Of a stretch of 64,000 nucleotides of DNA, positions 8,806 to 16,444 are shown in pieces. The stretch comes from Nevskia soli DSM 19509 (lineage in GTDB: Bacteria > Pseudomonadota > Gammaproteobacteria > Nevskiales > Nevskiaceae). The stretch spans positions 124,001 through 188,000 of the forward strand of contig NZ_JONR01000007.1 in NCBI RefSeq assembly GCF_000711955.1, read 5' to 3'. Each line of letters opens with the position of its first letter. Positions within the stretch are counted from its first letter, which is position 1. Made by a program: the position numbers and the translations under genes. The notes under the pieces were generated by a model, which did no database searches, was not told where the DNA came from, and was given only the letters and a program-made list of their open reading frames with translations.

Positions 8806-9903
8806 TCAGACCAGGCCCTTTTCGGCGAGCTGGTTCTTGAAGTAGGCGTAGAAGATCGGTGCGGCGATCACGCCGGGAATGCCGAAGGTCGCTTCCATCA
8901 GCACCATCGCCACCAGCAGCTCCCAGGCCCTGGCGCGGATATGCGAGCCGATGATGCGCGCGTTGAGGAAATATTCCAGCTTGTGCACGCCGATCAGGAA
9001 GGCCAGCGAGGCCACGGCCACCGGCAGCGAGCTGCTCAGGCTGACGATGACGATGACCGAGTTGGAGATCAGGTTGCCGACGATCGGCACCAGCCCCGCG
9101 AACAGGGTCAGCGTCACCATGGTCTTGGTCAGCGGCAGGTGGATGCCGCACAGCGGCAGGATCACCATCAGGTAGATCGCGGTGAAGACGGCGTTGATGC
9201 CGGCGATCCAGGCCTGGGCGAAGACCACGCGGCGGAACGCCTCGCTCAGCTTCGCGCCCTGCTCGGCGATGGCCGCGGCAAGGGGGCCGCGCTCGGCCAG
9301 CTTGCCGCTGTCGCCGCGCAGGGCCAGCAGGGCGCCGATGACCATGCCGATCAGGATATGGGCGAAGACCCGGCCGGCAATGACACCGGCGCCGCCGACC
9401 GCGCCCGAATGCGCGCGCAGCCAGCCGGTGAGCTTTTCGCGCAGTTCGTCGGCGTCGGTCGGCAGGTAGTCGTTCAGCGATTCCGGCAGCCGCTGGCGCG
9501 AGTTGTCGAGGATCTCCGCCAGCTTTTGCAGCAGCGCCGGCAGGCTGTCGTTGCCATGGCGCAGCGCCGAGGCCACGCCGATGATCAGCAGGGTCAGTGC
9601 CAGAACCACGGTGCCGGTGAGCAGGGCCACCGCCACCAGTTTGGCGTTGTTGCGGCTGATCGAGCTGAGTTTGAAGCGGTCGGCCAACACATGCACCAGT
9701 TCGTACACCAGCAGTGCCGACAGCAGGCCCGAGAGCAGCTTGAGCTGCATGATCAGCACCAGGAACCCCGCCGCGACGGCCCAGGTGGCCAGATCGGCGT
9801 TGGCTACGGCGGGAAACGGGCGTTCGCGTTGCATGGGCGGCCAGAGCGGGGTCGGGCGCTCATCATAAACAAGCGCGGGGCGGGCTGGCCGCTTCGGACC
9901 CAT
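8806..9903 (-). CDS. AI-2E family transporter (PerM/YhhT-type polytopic membrane protein)
   Basis: The 365-residue frame has the seven to eight hydrophobic segments and the C-terminal layout of the AI-2E transporter family: an early helix pair (AVAAGFLVLIMQLKLLSG), a soluble middle part, then VPIVGNLISNSVIVIVSL and a C-terminal membrane pair ending FYAYFKNQLAEKGLV. Members are inner-membrane exporters or antiporters of diverse small solutes, so the substrate cannot be inferred. The annotated ATG at 9903 is the outermost; the ATG at 9834 (MQRERPFPAV) places the first helix where the family usually has it and may be the real start. Neither has a strong ribosome-binding site. It is followed after 28 nt by the hypothetical gene at 7767-8777. 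Confidence 0.9.
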   Translation of the reverse strand: MGPKRPARPALVYDERPTPLWPPMQRERPFPAVANADLATWAVAAGFLVLIMQLKLLSGLLSALLVYELVHVLADRFKLSSISRNNAKLVAVALLTGTVVLALTLLIIGVASALRHGNDSLPALLQKLAEILDNSRQRLPESLNDYLPTDADELREKLTGWLRAHSGAVGGAGVIAGRVFAHILIGMVIGALLALRGDSGKLAERGPLAAAIAEQGAKLSEAFRRVVFAQAWIAGINAVFTAIYLMVILPLCGIHLPLTKTMVTLTLFAGLVPIVGNLISNSVIVIVSLSSSLPVAVASLAFLIGVHKLEYFLNARIIGSHIRARAWELLVAMVLMEATFGIPGVIAAPIFYAYFKNQLAEKGLV

Positions 9904-9985
9904 GGGAAGTGGTGGCGAGGGCCGCGTCGGCGCCGCTGCGCCGGAAGTTACGGGGAATTACAGGAGGAAATCGCGGGCAATAAAA

Positions 9986-10014
9986 AAGGCCCGGCGTCTG
10001 GGGCGCCGGGCCTT
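9986..10014 (-). terminator. Rho-independent terminator of the lysine-rich small gene
   Basis: Eleven-base arms (9986-9996 and 10004-10014, aaggcccggcg / cgccgggcctt) enclose a seven-base loop. On the minus strand the stem is followed by TTTTTA. It lies 22 nt after the stop codon of the 30-residue gene, which supports that gene as a separate transcription unit. Confidence 0.85.
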
Positions 10015-10035
10015 AAGATCGGGGCAAACGCCGAT

Positions 10036-10128
10036 TTACTTCTTTTTCTTCTTTGCGGCAGCCTTCTTCACCGGAGCCTTTTTCTTGGCAACGGCCTTCT
10101 TTTTCACAGCCTTCTTCGCAGCGGGCAT
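10036..10128 (-). CDS. Lysine/alanine-rich 30-residue basic protein (histone-H1-tail-like)
   Basis: ATG at 10128 is preceded by GGGAGG with five-base spacing, a near-ideal ribosome-binding site, and the frame ends in TAA at 10036. The product starts MPAAKKAVKKKAVAKKKA and ends in a run of five Lys; over half of its residues are Lys and most others are Ala, Val or Pro. Such tails resemble bacterial histone H1-like and AlgP/Hc1-type DNA-binding proteins, so nucleoid or RNA binding is a reasonable inference, but the protein is far shorter than those families. It has its own terminator and an AT-rich upstream region. It is below the length limit of routine gene callers. Confidence 0.8.
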   Translation of the reverse strand: MPAAKKAVKKKAVAKKKAPVKKAAAKKKKK

Positions 10129-10224
10129 GGGAACCTCCCAACTTCAAAATATGGCTAGTGCTATCAACGCCCATCGCTGACAGTCACGGGCCACGACCCA
10201 TAGTGGCAAAGCTTGAGAAAAAAC

Positions 10225-10253
10225 ACAAGATCTAGTAGACGAAAATCTGTCAA
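10225..10253 (-). promoter_or_regulatory. Possible promoter of the lysine-rich small gene
   Basis: A perfect -35 box TTGACA occurs on the minus strand at 10248-10253, in an AT-rich stretch unlike the surroundings. The -10 region 16-18 bases downstream (around 10224-10231) is only a weak match, so the promoter assignment rests on the -35 box and location. Confidence 0.35.
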
Positions 10254-10384
10254 GGCACAGAAGGCGAAATTTTCCCGTCCGCAAAAAAATGTTTCGTCCC
10301 CGCTTGCACAATTGCTCAAAACATGCGGTGGATACTGGGTTTTTTGCGATTTTGAAGACTTGATTTTTGTGCCGCGATGAGGGC

Positions 10385-11095
10385 CTAAACGCGCGTCAGG
10401 CGATCGGCGATGACGCGCAGCACCTGGCGGTTAACCACCAATCCGAAGTGACTTCCGCGCACTTCCGCGCATTCCGTGTTCGCCGCGGGGTCTTCCATCG
10501 AGCACTGCCAGGCGACGATGCCGTCGCTCTTCGAGTAGATCGCGGTGCATGGCACCGGCGGCGGCGTTGTGCGTTTGCGAAATCCTTCCCAGTCGAGATT
10601 CACCGGCTTGCCGCGATTGGCGAGACGGAACAATGCGAGCATGTTGTTGGCGTCGGGGCGTCCATTGATCGGACTGCCGAGCGTGAATACGCGCCGCACC
10701 AGTTGCGGCTGATGCCGCGCCATCTCACGCACGAACACGCCGCCGAGGCTCCAGCCGATCAGGCTCACCGGCGACTGGTGTTCGGAGCTGAGTTTCTCCA
10801 GCCGCTGCGTCAAAGCGTTCTTCAGCGCGGGACGCATGCCGAAGTTGGTGCCTTGATCCCAGCCGTAAGCCGCGTAACCCAGTTGATTCAATGCGCGGCG
10901 CAAAGGCAGCGTGGTGAGATCATTCGCGCCGAAGCCCGGCACGATCATCACCGGGTGGCCGTCGCCGGCCGGCATTCCGCGGATGCTCAGGCTGCGCAGC
11001 AGAAACCAGGGCATCTCTGCGAACACGCGCAGCTCCAGCGCAAGCAGGTGCAGGCGCGGTGCGCGGATGTCCGGCATCCCGGATGGCTGGCTCAT
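10385..11095 (-). CDS. Alpha/beta hydrolase, lipase/PGAP1-like
   Basis: The 236-residue cytosolic protein has an oxyanion-loop motif (MIVPGFGAND), a nucleophile elbow GWSLGG with Ser116, an acid Asp191 in YSKSDGIV and a base His216 in RGSHFGLV. All three members of the catalytic triad are therefore present in order and with usual spacing. No signal peptide is visible. It resembles the small esterase/lipase-like alpha/beta hydrolases that act on acyl or ester bonds; substrate unknown. The gene diverges from the OsmC-like gene across 67 bases, so the two may share a control region. Confidence 0.88.
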   Translation of the reverse strand: MSQPSGMPDIRAPRLHLLALELRVFAEMPWFLLRSLSIRGMPAGDGHPVMIVPGFGANDLTTLPLRRALNQLGYAAYGWDQGTNFGMRPALKNALTQRLEKLSSEHQSPVSLIGWSLGGVFVREMARHQPQLVRRVFTLGSPINGRPDANNMLALFRLANRGKPVNLDWEGFRKRTTPPPVPCTAIYSKSDGIVAWQCSMEDPAANTECAEVRGSHFGLVVNRQVLRVIADRLTRV

Positions 11096-11162
11096 GCTGA
11101 TTCCCCCCTCGTTGTTTACGGTGCATTATCACCGCAACGCCTCGGATAAATCAGGAGCGGAT

Positions 11163-11642
11163 ATGAGCGGCGGCAAGCACGATTATTTCGCTACGGTCTT
11201 GTGGCAGCGCAACAATGACGAGAAGTACACCGATAACCGCTACTCGCGCGCGCATCAATGGCGCTTCGATGGCGGCGTGGTGGTGGCGGCTTCGAGTTCT
11301 CCCAAGGTGGTGCCGTTGCCGATGTCGGCGGAAGCCAACGTCGATCCGGAAGAGGCCTTCATCGCAGCGCTGTCGTCTTGCCACATGTTGTTCTTCCTTT
11401 CTTATGCGGCGCAACGCGGCTTCGTTGTCGATCGCTACGAGGACCAGGCGGTCGGCACCATGGGCAGGGATGCGCAAGGACGTACTGCGATGTTGAAGGT
11501 GACGCTGCGTCCACGCATCAGCTTCAGCGGCGACAAGCATCCGAGTGCCGCCGACATCGACACACTCCACCATCGTTCGCACGACGATTGTTTCCTGGCC
11601 AATTCGGTGAAGACCGAAGTGGTGGTGGAGAACCCTGCATGA
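11163..11642 (+). CDS. OsmC/Ohr-family peroxiredoxin-like protein
   Basis: The ATG at 11163 is chosen because AGGAG lies about 7 nt upstream and because the 159-residue product then begins where OsmC proteins do. The two redox cysteines of the family are present: Cys73 in ALSSCHMLFF and Cys143 in HDDCFLANS, near the usual arrangement of one in the central helix and one near the C-terminus. Family members reduce organic hydroperoxides using dithiol donors in the cytoplasm. This copy has an N-terminal YTDNRYSRAHQWRFDGG segment typical of the OsmC-like (YhfA/OsmC-related) branch rather than Ohr. No OhrR-type regulator is adjacent. Confidence 0.9.
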   Translation: MSGGKHDYFATVLWQRNNDEKYTDNRYSRAHQWRFDGGVVVAASSSPKVVPLPMSAEANVDPEEAFIAALSSCHMLFFLSYAAQRGFVVDRYEDQAVGTMGRDAQGRTAMLKVTLRPRISFSGDKHPSAADIDTLHHRSHDDCFLANSVKTEVVVENPA

Positions 11643-11874
11643 AAGTGGAAAAAGATGCCCTGGCGGAGGGTTTCAGCCGATTGCCGCTTTCTTGCACTTT
11701 GCGGCCTAAAAGAGCCTGTTGATGTGGTTTTGGGGTTTTCCTGGGATGTTCCCGGGCGCTACCCTCCGAGCGGGTAGTCTGCACCAGAATAGTGCGTTTT
11801 GGGGAAGGATCAGCCTGCCGGTATTTTCCAGGCCTATGGGAGGACCGCCGGCGGATGAAAACGCTCAGCCTTGG

Positions 11875-12228
11875 CTAGGCGGGCTGGTGCGCCAGCCCGG
11901 TTTCGCAGACTTGCTCGGGCAGGCGCTCGAGCTCCATTGCGGTGAGTCGGGCCAGAATCAGGGTGCCGTGATTGCTCAGCAGCGGCTTGTAGCCGTCCCG
12001 GACAATGCCGGCGCGGGCCAGGGCGCGGTGCAGCTCGGCGTCGCGCAACACGATCTGGTCTTCCTCGCAGATCCAGTCGATATCGACGGTTGCCGGAAGC
12101 GGCGGTCCAAAGCCGCGCGGCTCGCGCAAGGACAGGCGCAGGCGCCGGCCGCCGGGGTACAGGCTCCAGATCGGGCGCAGGGAACGCCCCGAGTGTTGTA
12201 CCAAGGCCAAGCCGTCTGTTGCTGGCAT
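11875..12228 (-). CDS. Hypothetical protein, about 117 residues
   Basis: I do not recognise a family. The product has a globular composition (for example SLYPGGRRLRLSLREP, then DIDWICEEDQIVLRD) and ends VCETGLAHQPA. The ATG at 12228 has AAGG six bases upstream; ATGs at 12234 and 12267 are alternatives. A plus-strand frame overlaps almost all of it but reads as low-complexity antisense. The gene is convergent with the OsmC-like gene. Moderate confidence only. Confidence 0.5.
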   Translation of the reverse strand: MPATDGLALVQHSGRSLRPIWSLYPGGRRLRLSLREPRGFGPPLPATVDIDWICEEDQIVLRDAELHRALARAGIVRDGYKPLLSNHGTLILARLTAMELERLPEQVCETGLAHQPA

Positions 12229-12755
12229 ACGCATCCTTGCCGATCCAGATCCGGTAGTCATGGGCATGTGACACCGTAACCACGGCGGAACTCTGCGTCA
12301 GGTGGATCGGAGGACGGTCATGACCGATGGATGGCGCAAAATATGAATTAGTCCTCATGTTTTGCGTCTGCTGGAGTGGCCGATGACGAGCCGGAGCGGG
12401 CCGCGCCTGTCTGCCATCCCTTTTTGCGGATTTTCGATGCCGGCGCTCCTTATATAAGGAAGGCGCCTGCTCCGGCCCGCCCGGCCTGTGCCGGGGCCAT
12501 GCCGGCGGCCCGCAAGGCGCGCCCCCGCCTGCTTTGCGGCCTTCAGCCCGGAAAGTCCCCGGGGCGTAAGGGATTCGACAGCGGCCAAAGAACGGGGTAG
12601 AGTGCTCTCCGCAATTGTTTCAAGCAGTCCGTACCGCGGTCCTTTACCCGCTTCCCAAAGCGGCGCTTTGTAATGTCTCCCGGCACCTCCTTGATCGCTT
12701 GCACACCCGGGTTAACGCCCGTCCATCATTTGTTTTATCGTAAAAGGAATGTCGT
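12229..12755. other. Long intergenic region upstream of the cold-shock gene
   Basis: No protein gene is convincing here. The last 150 bases should hold the promoter and the long leader usual for csp genes, ending in AAGGA seven bases before the ATG. On the minus strand at 12609-12631 there is a partial match (CGGACTG, TTGAAACAA, GCGG, with small insertions) to the element repeated at 20242 and 50197. The middle (about 12450-12560) is extremely GC-rich without a recognisable signal. Confidence 0.5.
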
Positions 12756-12968
12756 ATGGCAGATAATTCTACTGGTACCGTGAAGTGGTTCAACGACGCG
12801 AAAGGCTTCGGCTTTATCACGCCGTCGGATGGTGGTGAAGACCTCTTCGCCCACTTCAAGGAAATCCAGGGCACGGGTTTCAAGACCCTCAAGGAAGGTC
12901 AGCGCGTTGAGTACAAAGCTGCGCGCGGCCCGAAGGGCATGCAGGCGACTCAGATTCGCCCGCTGTAA
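12756..12968 (+). CDS. CspA-family cold-shock protein
   Basis: The 70-residue protein is a single cold-shock domain, a five-stranded OB fold that binds single-stranded RNA and DNA. Both signature motifs are intact: RNP1 in KGFGFITPSD and RNP2 as DLFAHF. The start follows AAGGA and the product begins MADNSTGTVKWFNDAKGFGF, as in CspA/CspD relatives. Proteins of this kind act as RNA chaperones that melt mRNA structure during cold shock or general growth. Which paralogue this is cannot be told. It has its own terminator and a long leader, which fits post-transcriptional control. Confidence 0.97.
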   Translation: MADNSTGTVKWFNDAKGFGFITPSDGGEDLFAHFKEIQGTGFKTLKEGQRVEYKAARGPKGMQATQIRPL

Positions 12969-12989
12969 CCCAAGCAGCACCGCTTAGAA

Positions 12990-13019
12990 AAACCGCGGCT
13001 AATCACCGCGGTTTTTTTT
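12990..13019 (+). terminator. Rho-independent terminator of the cold-shock gene
   Basis: Arms aaaccgcgg (12990-12998) and ccgcggttt (13006-13014) surround the loop ctaatca, followed by a run of T to 13019. It lies 22 nt after the csp stop codon. Confidence 0.95.
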
Positions 13020-13218
13020 ATGGGCGAAGGGTCTGCCGGAGCGGATCTCCCGGACCGGCCGGCCCCGGTGGTCCGGCCCCGCTTGACCGCTCGACGGGTG
13101 CCTTCGCTTCCAGTGAGTTTTGACTATTGGCGGCGCGCCCCGCGGCATGCTCCAATAGCCCTCGCAATCGACCCCGATTGTTTGCCGCATGCGGCCTGGA
13201 TGCCGCCAGAGTCCATAC

Positions 13219-14364
13219 ATGACCGATGCTGTCGCGGAAGCCCCCAAGGCTTCCATCAACACCCCCGCCGTCATCATGTTTTCCATCTCCACGGTTGGCG
13301 CCCTGACGGTGCTGCCCTGGTATGCCTGGAGCCACCATCTCGGCGCCGGGCCCTGGATCTTCTTCGCCTTCACCATGTGGGCCACCGGCCTGTCGATCAC
13401 CGCCGGCTACCACCGCCTGTGGTCGCACCGCGCCTATGAAGCGCACTGGACGCTGCGCCTCTTCTACATGCTGTTCGGCGCCATGTCGCTGCAGAACAGC
13501 ACCCTGATCTGGGCCTCGATGCACCGCGTGCATCACAAGAACGTCGACGATATCGACAACGACCCGTATTCGATCAAGCGCGGCTTCTGGTACGCCCACA
13601 TGGGCTGGATGCTGCGCAATTATCCCAGCAGCGCGCTGGACTTCAGCAATGCCCGCGACTTGCAGCAGGATCCGCTGGTGGCGTTCCAGCACCGGCATTA
13701 CCTGGGCCTGGCGCTGGGCATGAACATCGCGTTCCCTGCCCTGGTCGGCGCTGCCTTCGACGATCCCTGGGGTTTCATGCTGATCGGCGGCCTGCTGCGC
13801 CTGGTGGTCAACCACCACCTCACCTTCTTCATCAACTCGCTGGCCCATTACTGGGGCCGCCGCCCATACACCGCCGACAACACCGCGCGCGACAACGACA
13901 TCATCGCCCTGTTCACCTACGGCGAGGGGTACCACAATTTCCATCACCTGTTCCAGTGGGATTACCGCAACGGCGTGCGCTGGTGGCAGTTCGATCCGAC
14001 CAAGTGGTGGATCGCCGGCTGGTCCGCCGTCGGCGTGACCCGCGGCCTCAGGCGCGTGCCCGAGTTCAAGATCCAGCGCGCCATGCTGCAGCGCCAGTTC
14101 GAGCGCACCCAGGAAAAGCTGCGCGCCTGCAGCCATCCGGGCCGCCTGGCCGAATTGCAGAAGCTGTTCGAGCACGAGATGGAGGCCTTCTCCGTCACGC
14201 TCAACGAGTGGAAGAAGCTGCAGGCCGAGCGCATCGATGCCGCGCGCAAGCAGATCGCCGGACAGTGGGAGCATAGCGAGGCGCGGCGCCGCTTCCAGGC
14301 GCTGGAGCATAGTCTGCGTCTACAGCGCCGGCGCGTGCGCCTGCTGCGTCTGCAGACCGCCTGA
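13219..14364 (+). CDS. Membrane fatty acid (acyl-CoA/acyl-lipid) desaturase
   Basis: The 381-residue protein carries the three histidine boxes of membrane di-iron desaturases: HRLWSH (His65-His70), HRVHH (His102-His106) and HNFHH (His239-His243). Hydrophobic segments lie before the first box and between the second and third. This is the arrangement of delta-9 type 1 desaturases, which introduce a cis double bond into saturated acyl chains in the cytoplasmic membrane using O2 and reductant. After the catalytic domain (from about residue 270) there is a charged, probably coiled-coil C-terminal extension of some 110 residues ending in an Arg-rich tail, longer than in many homologues. The start at 13219 is an ATG with no strong ribosome-binding site. 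Regulation is not visible. Confidence 0.93.
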   Translation: MTDAVAEAPKASINTPAVIMFSISTVGALTVLPWYAWSHHLGAGPWIFFAFTMWATGLSITAGYHRLWSHRAYEAHWTLRLFYMLFGAMSLQNSTLIWASMHRVHHKNVDDIDNDPYSIKRGFWYAHMGWMLRNYPSSALDFSNARDLQQDPLVAFQHRHYLGLALGMNIAFPALVGAAFDDPWGFMLIGGLLRLVVNHHLTFFINSLAHYWGRRPYTADNTARDNDIIALFTYGEGYHNFHHLFQWDYRNGVRWWQFDPTKWWIAGWSAVGVTRGLRRVPEFKIQRAMLQRQFERTQEKLRACSHPGRLAELQKLFEHEMEAFSVTLNEWKKLQAERIDAARKQIAGQWEHSEARRRFQALEHSLRLQRRRVRLLRLQTA

Positions 14365-14388
14365 TCGCCCGCCCCTGACATAAGAAAC

Positions 14389-14411
14389 GCCGCGCCGGCA
14401 ACCGGCGCGGC
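14389..14411. other. GC-rich hairpin between the desaturase and serine hydrolase genes
   Basis: Ten-base arms gccgcgccgg and ccggcgcggc surround a three-base loop. There is no T run on either side, so it is not a typical intrinsic terminator, though it lies 24 nt after the desaturase stop codon. Confidence 0.5.
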
Positions 14412-14457
14412 ACCATCGCATCCAGGGCTCCAAGAAGCCCATCGGGAGAGCAGGCCA

Positions 14458-15711
14458 ATGCCAGTGTTCCGCCGGCAGCAGCACAGCATCGTGGTCCCCC
14501 ACGATCTGCGCGCGCTGACCACCATCGACCGCGCGCACGAGGTGTTTCCACCGCGCGCCGGCCTGGCCCGCGAAGATGCCCGCGAGATCTGGCACGCCGT
14601 GCAGGCCCTGTACCGCTCCGGCGCGCATCCGGCGATGAGCCTGTGCCTGCGGCGGCGCGGCCAGATCGTCTTCAACCGCAGCATCGGCCACGTCTTCGGC
14701 GGCGGCCCGCGCGACCTGCACGATGCCCATCGCATGCTGCTCACGCCGGAGATGCCGGTGTGCCTGTTCTCCGCGTCCAAGGCCGTCACCGCCATCCTGA
14801 TCCACAAGCTGGCCGAAGACGGCGCCATCGATCTCGACGTCCCCGTGAGCCGCTACCTTCCCAAGTTCGGCCAGGCCGGCAAGCAGGGCATCAAGGTGGC
14901 GGATGTGCTGTCGCACCGCGGCGGCTTCCCCTCCATCGCCCTGCCCAAGGCCGAGCGCAAGATCGAGTTGCTCAATGATTGGGACCGGGTCATCGAGCTG
15001 ATCTGCCGTGCGCCGCAGACCCACAGCCGCCAGCTGGCCTACCACGCCATCACCGGCGGCTTCATCCTGGCCGAGCTGCTGCAGCGGGTCACCGGGCGGT
15101 CCCTGCGCGAGTACCTGGATCAGCACATCCGCCAGCCGCTGGGCATGAAGCACTTCACCTACGGATTGCCGGCGCAGTACCGCGGCCAGGTGGCGGTGAA
15201 CTACGTTGCCGGGCCGCCGGTGCGCTTCCCGCTATCCAAGGTGGTGGAGCGCGCCCTGCTGGCGCCGTTCGACGAAGTGGTGGAAGCATCCAACTCGCAG
15301 ACCTTCATGGATGCCGTGATCCCCGCCGGCAACATCTACTCCACGGCCGAGGAGCTGTCGCGCTTCTTCCAGATGCTGCTCGATGGCGGCGTGTGGAACG
15401 GCCGGTGCATCCTCAAGCCCGAAACCGTGGCGCGGGCCGTGGCGCCGCGCGGCCGCCTGTCGGTCGATCGCATGCTGATGATCCCGATGCGCTACAGCGA
15501 GGGCATGATGCTCGGCGCCAATCCCTTCGGCCTCTACGGCCCGGATACGGCGCAGGCTTACGGCCATCTCGGCTTCATCAACATCCTCGGCTGGGCCGAT
15601 CCGCAGCGCGAGATTTCCGCTGCCCTGCTCACCACCGGCAAGGCCATCCTGGGCAAGCACCTGGTGCTGCTGGGCAAGCTGCTCTCGGCCATCGCGCGGC
15701 GCTGCGAGTAG
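14458..15711 (+). CDS. Beta-lactamase-related serine hydrolase (class C / LACTB-like fold)
   Basis: The 417-residue protein has the SxxK motif SASK (Ser105, Lys108), followed by a Tyr-containing motif (Tyr195 in RQLAYHAITGG) in the place of YxN and a C-terminal GHLGFINILGW segment. These are the marks of the penicillin-binding-protein-like serine hydrolase superfamily (PF00144), which contains esterases, peptidases and class C beta-lactamases. No signal peptide is evident, which argues against a periplasmic beta-lactamase and for a cytosolic esterase or peptidase-like role. A GGAGA ribosome-binding site precedes the ATG. It follows the desaturase by 93 nt on the same strand and may be involved in lipid turnover; that is inference. 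Confidence 0.88.
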   Translation: MPVFRRQQHSIVVPHDLRALTTIDRAHEVFPPRAGLAREDAREIWHAVQALYRSGAHPAMSLCLRRRGQIVFNRSIGHVFGGGPRDLHDAHRMLLTPEMPVCLFSASKAVTAILIHKLAEDGAIDLDVPVSRYLPKFGQAGKQGIKVADVLSHRGGFPSIALPKAERKIELLNDWDRVIELICRAPQTHSRQLAYHAITGGFILAELLQRVTGRSLREYLDQHIRQPLGMKHFTYGLPAQYRGQVAVNYVAGPPVRFPLSKVVERALLAPFDEVVEASNSQTFMDAVIPAGNIYSTAEELSRFFQMLLDGGVWNGRCILKPETVARAVAPRGRLSVDRMLMIPMRYSEGMMLGANPFGLYGPDTAQAYGHLGFINILGWADPQREISAALLTTGKAILGKHLVLLGKLLSAIARRCE

Positions 15712-15726
15712 TTCGCGCCGCCCGCT

Positions 15727-16425
15727 TCAGAACTCGCGCCCCGGCAACAGCCCGCGCAATTCCTCGGCCGTCAGGTCGCGCCAGGCCCCGACCTTCAGGT
15801 TGCCCAGGCGCAGATTGATGATGCGCACCCGTTGCAGACGCCGCACGTCGTAGCCGAAGGCTTCGCACATGCGGCGGATCTGGCGATTCAGCCCCTGCGT
15901 CAGCACGATACGGAAGACGCGGTCGCCGACGCGGCTGGTGCGGCAGGGCTTGGTGGTCGTTTCCAGCTCCGGCAGGCGCACGCCCTTCGCCATCCCGTCG
16001 AGAAAGTCGGCCGTCACCGGGCGGTCCACGGTGACGATGTATTCCTTCTCGTGCTTGTTTTCGACGCGCAGGATCTCGTTGACGATGTCGCCGTTGTTGG
16101 TGAGCAGGATCAGTCCTTCGGAATCCTTGTCGAGGCGGCCGATGGGGAAGATGCGGTCGGGGTGGTTGACGAAGTCGATGATGTTGCCGGCGATGTGGCG
16201 TTCGGTGGTGCAGGTGATGCCCACCGGCTTGTTCAGCGCGATGTAGACCTGCCGCTTCTTCGCCCCCACCACGCGCCCATTGACCCGGACCTCGTCGCCC
16301 TCGCTGACCTGCGCGCCCAGCTCGGCGCGCTTGCCATTGATGCTGACGCGCCCCTGCTCGATCCAGCTGTCGGCTTCGCGGCGGGAGCAGATGCCGGTTT
16401 CGCTGATGTATTTGTTGAGGCGCAT
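15727..16425 (-). CDS. rluF: 23S rRNA pseudouridine synthase RluF (RsuA family)
   Basis: The 232-residue protein has an N-terminal S4 RNA-binding domain (MRLNKYISETGICSRREAD, residues 1-50) followed by the RsuA-family catalytic domain. The catalytic Asp99 is in the signature GRLDKDSEGL, and NRQIRRMCEAFGY is conserved. The match to E. coli RluF, including IALNKPVGI and NIIDFVNHPDRIFPIGRLDKD, is close, which favours RluF (U2604 of 23S rRNA) over RluB, RluE or RsuA. The Lys-rich C-terminal tail of the E. coli protein is absent. The gene is convergent with the serine hydrolase, with only 15 bases between stop codons. Confidence 0.92.
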   Translation of the reverse strand: MRLNKYISETGICSRREADSWIEQGRVSINGKRAELGAQVSEGDEVRVNGRVVGAKKRQVYIALNKPVGITCTTERHIAGNIIDFVNHPDRIFPIGRLDKDSEGLILLTNNGDIVNEILRVENKHEKEYIVTVDRPVTADFLDGMAKGVRLPELETTTKPCRTSRVGDRVFRIVLTQGLNRQIRRMCEAFGYDVRRLQRVRIINLRLGNLKVGAWRDLTAEELRGLLPGREF

Positions 16426-16444
16426 GCGTAATGCAAGAAGCAGC

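Noticed and set aside
12355..12588. A 77-codon minus-strand frame upstream of the cold-shock gene
   Set aside because: Arg/Gly/Ala-rich with no start signal; more likely random in a GC-rich spacer.
13018..14310. A 430-codon minus-strand open frame opposite the desaturase gene
   Set aside because: The plus strand has three complete histidine boxes; the antisense frame has none of any family.
14458..15711. The serine hydrolase as a beta-lactamase resistance gene
   Set aside because: No signal peptide and a divergent YxN motif; the family contains many esterases and peptidases, so resistance is not supported.
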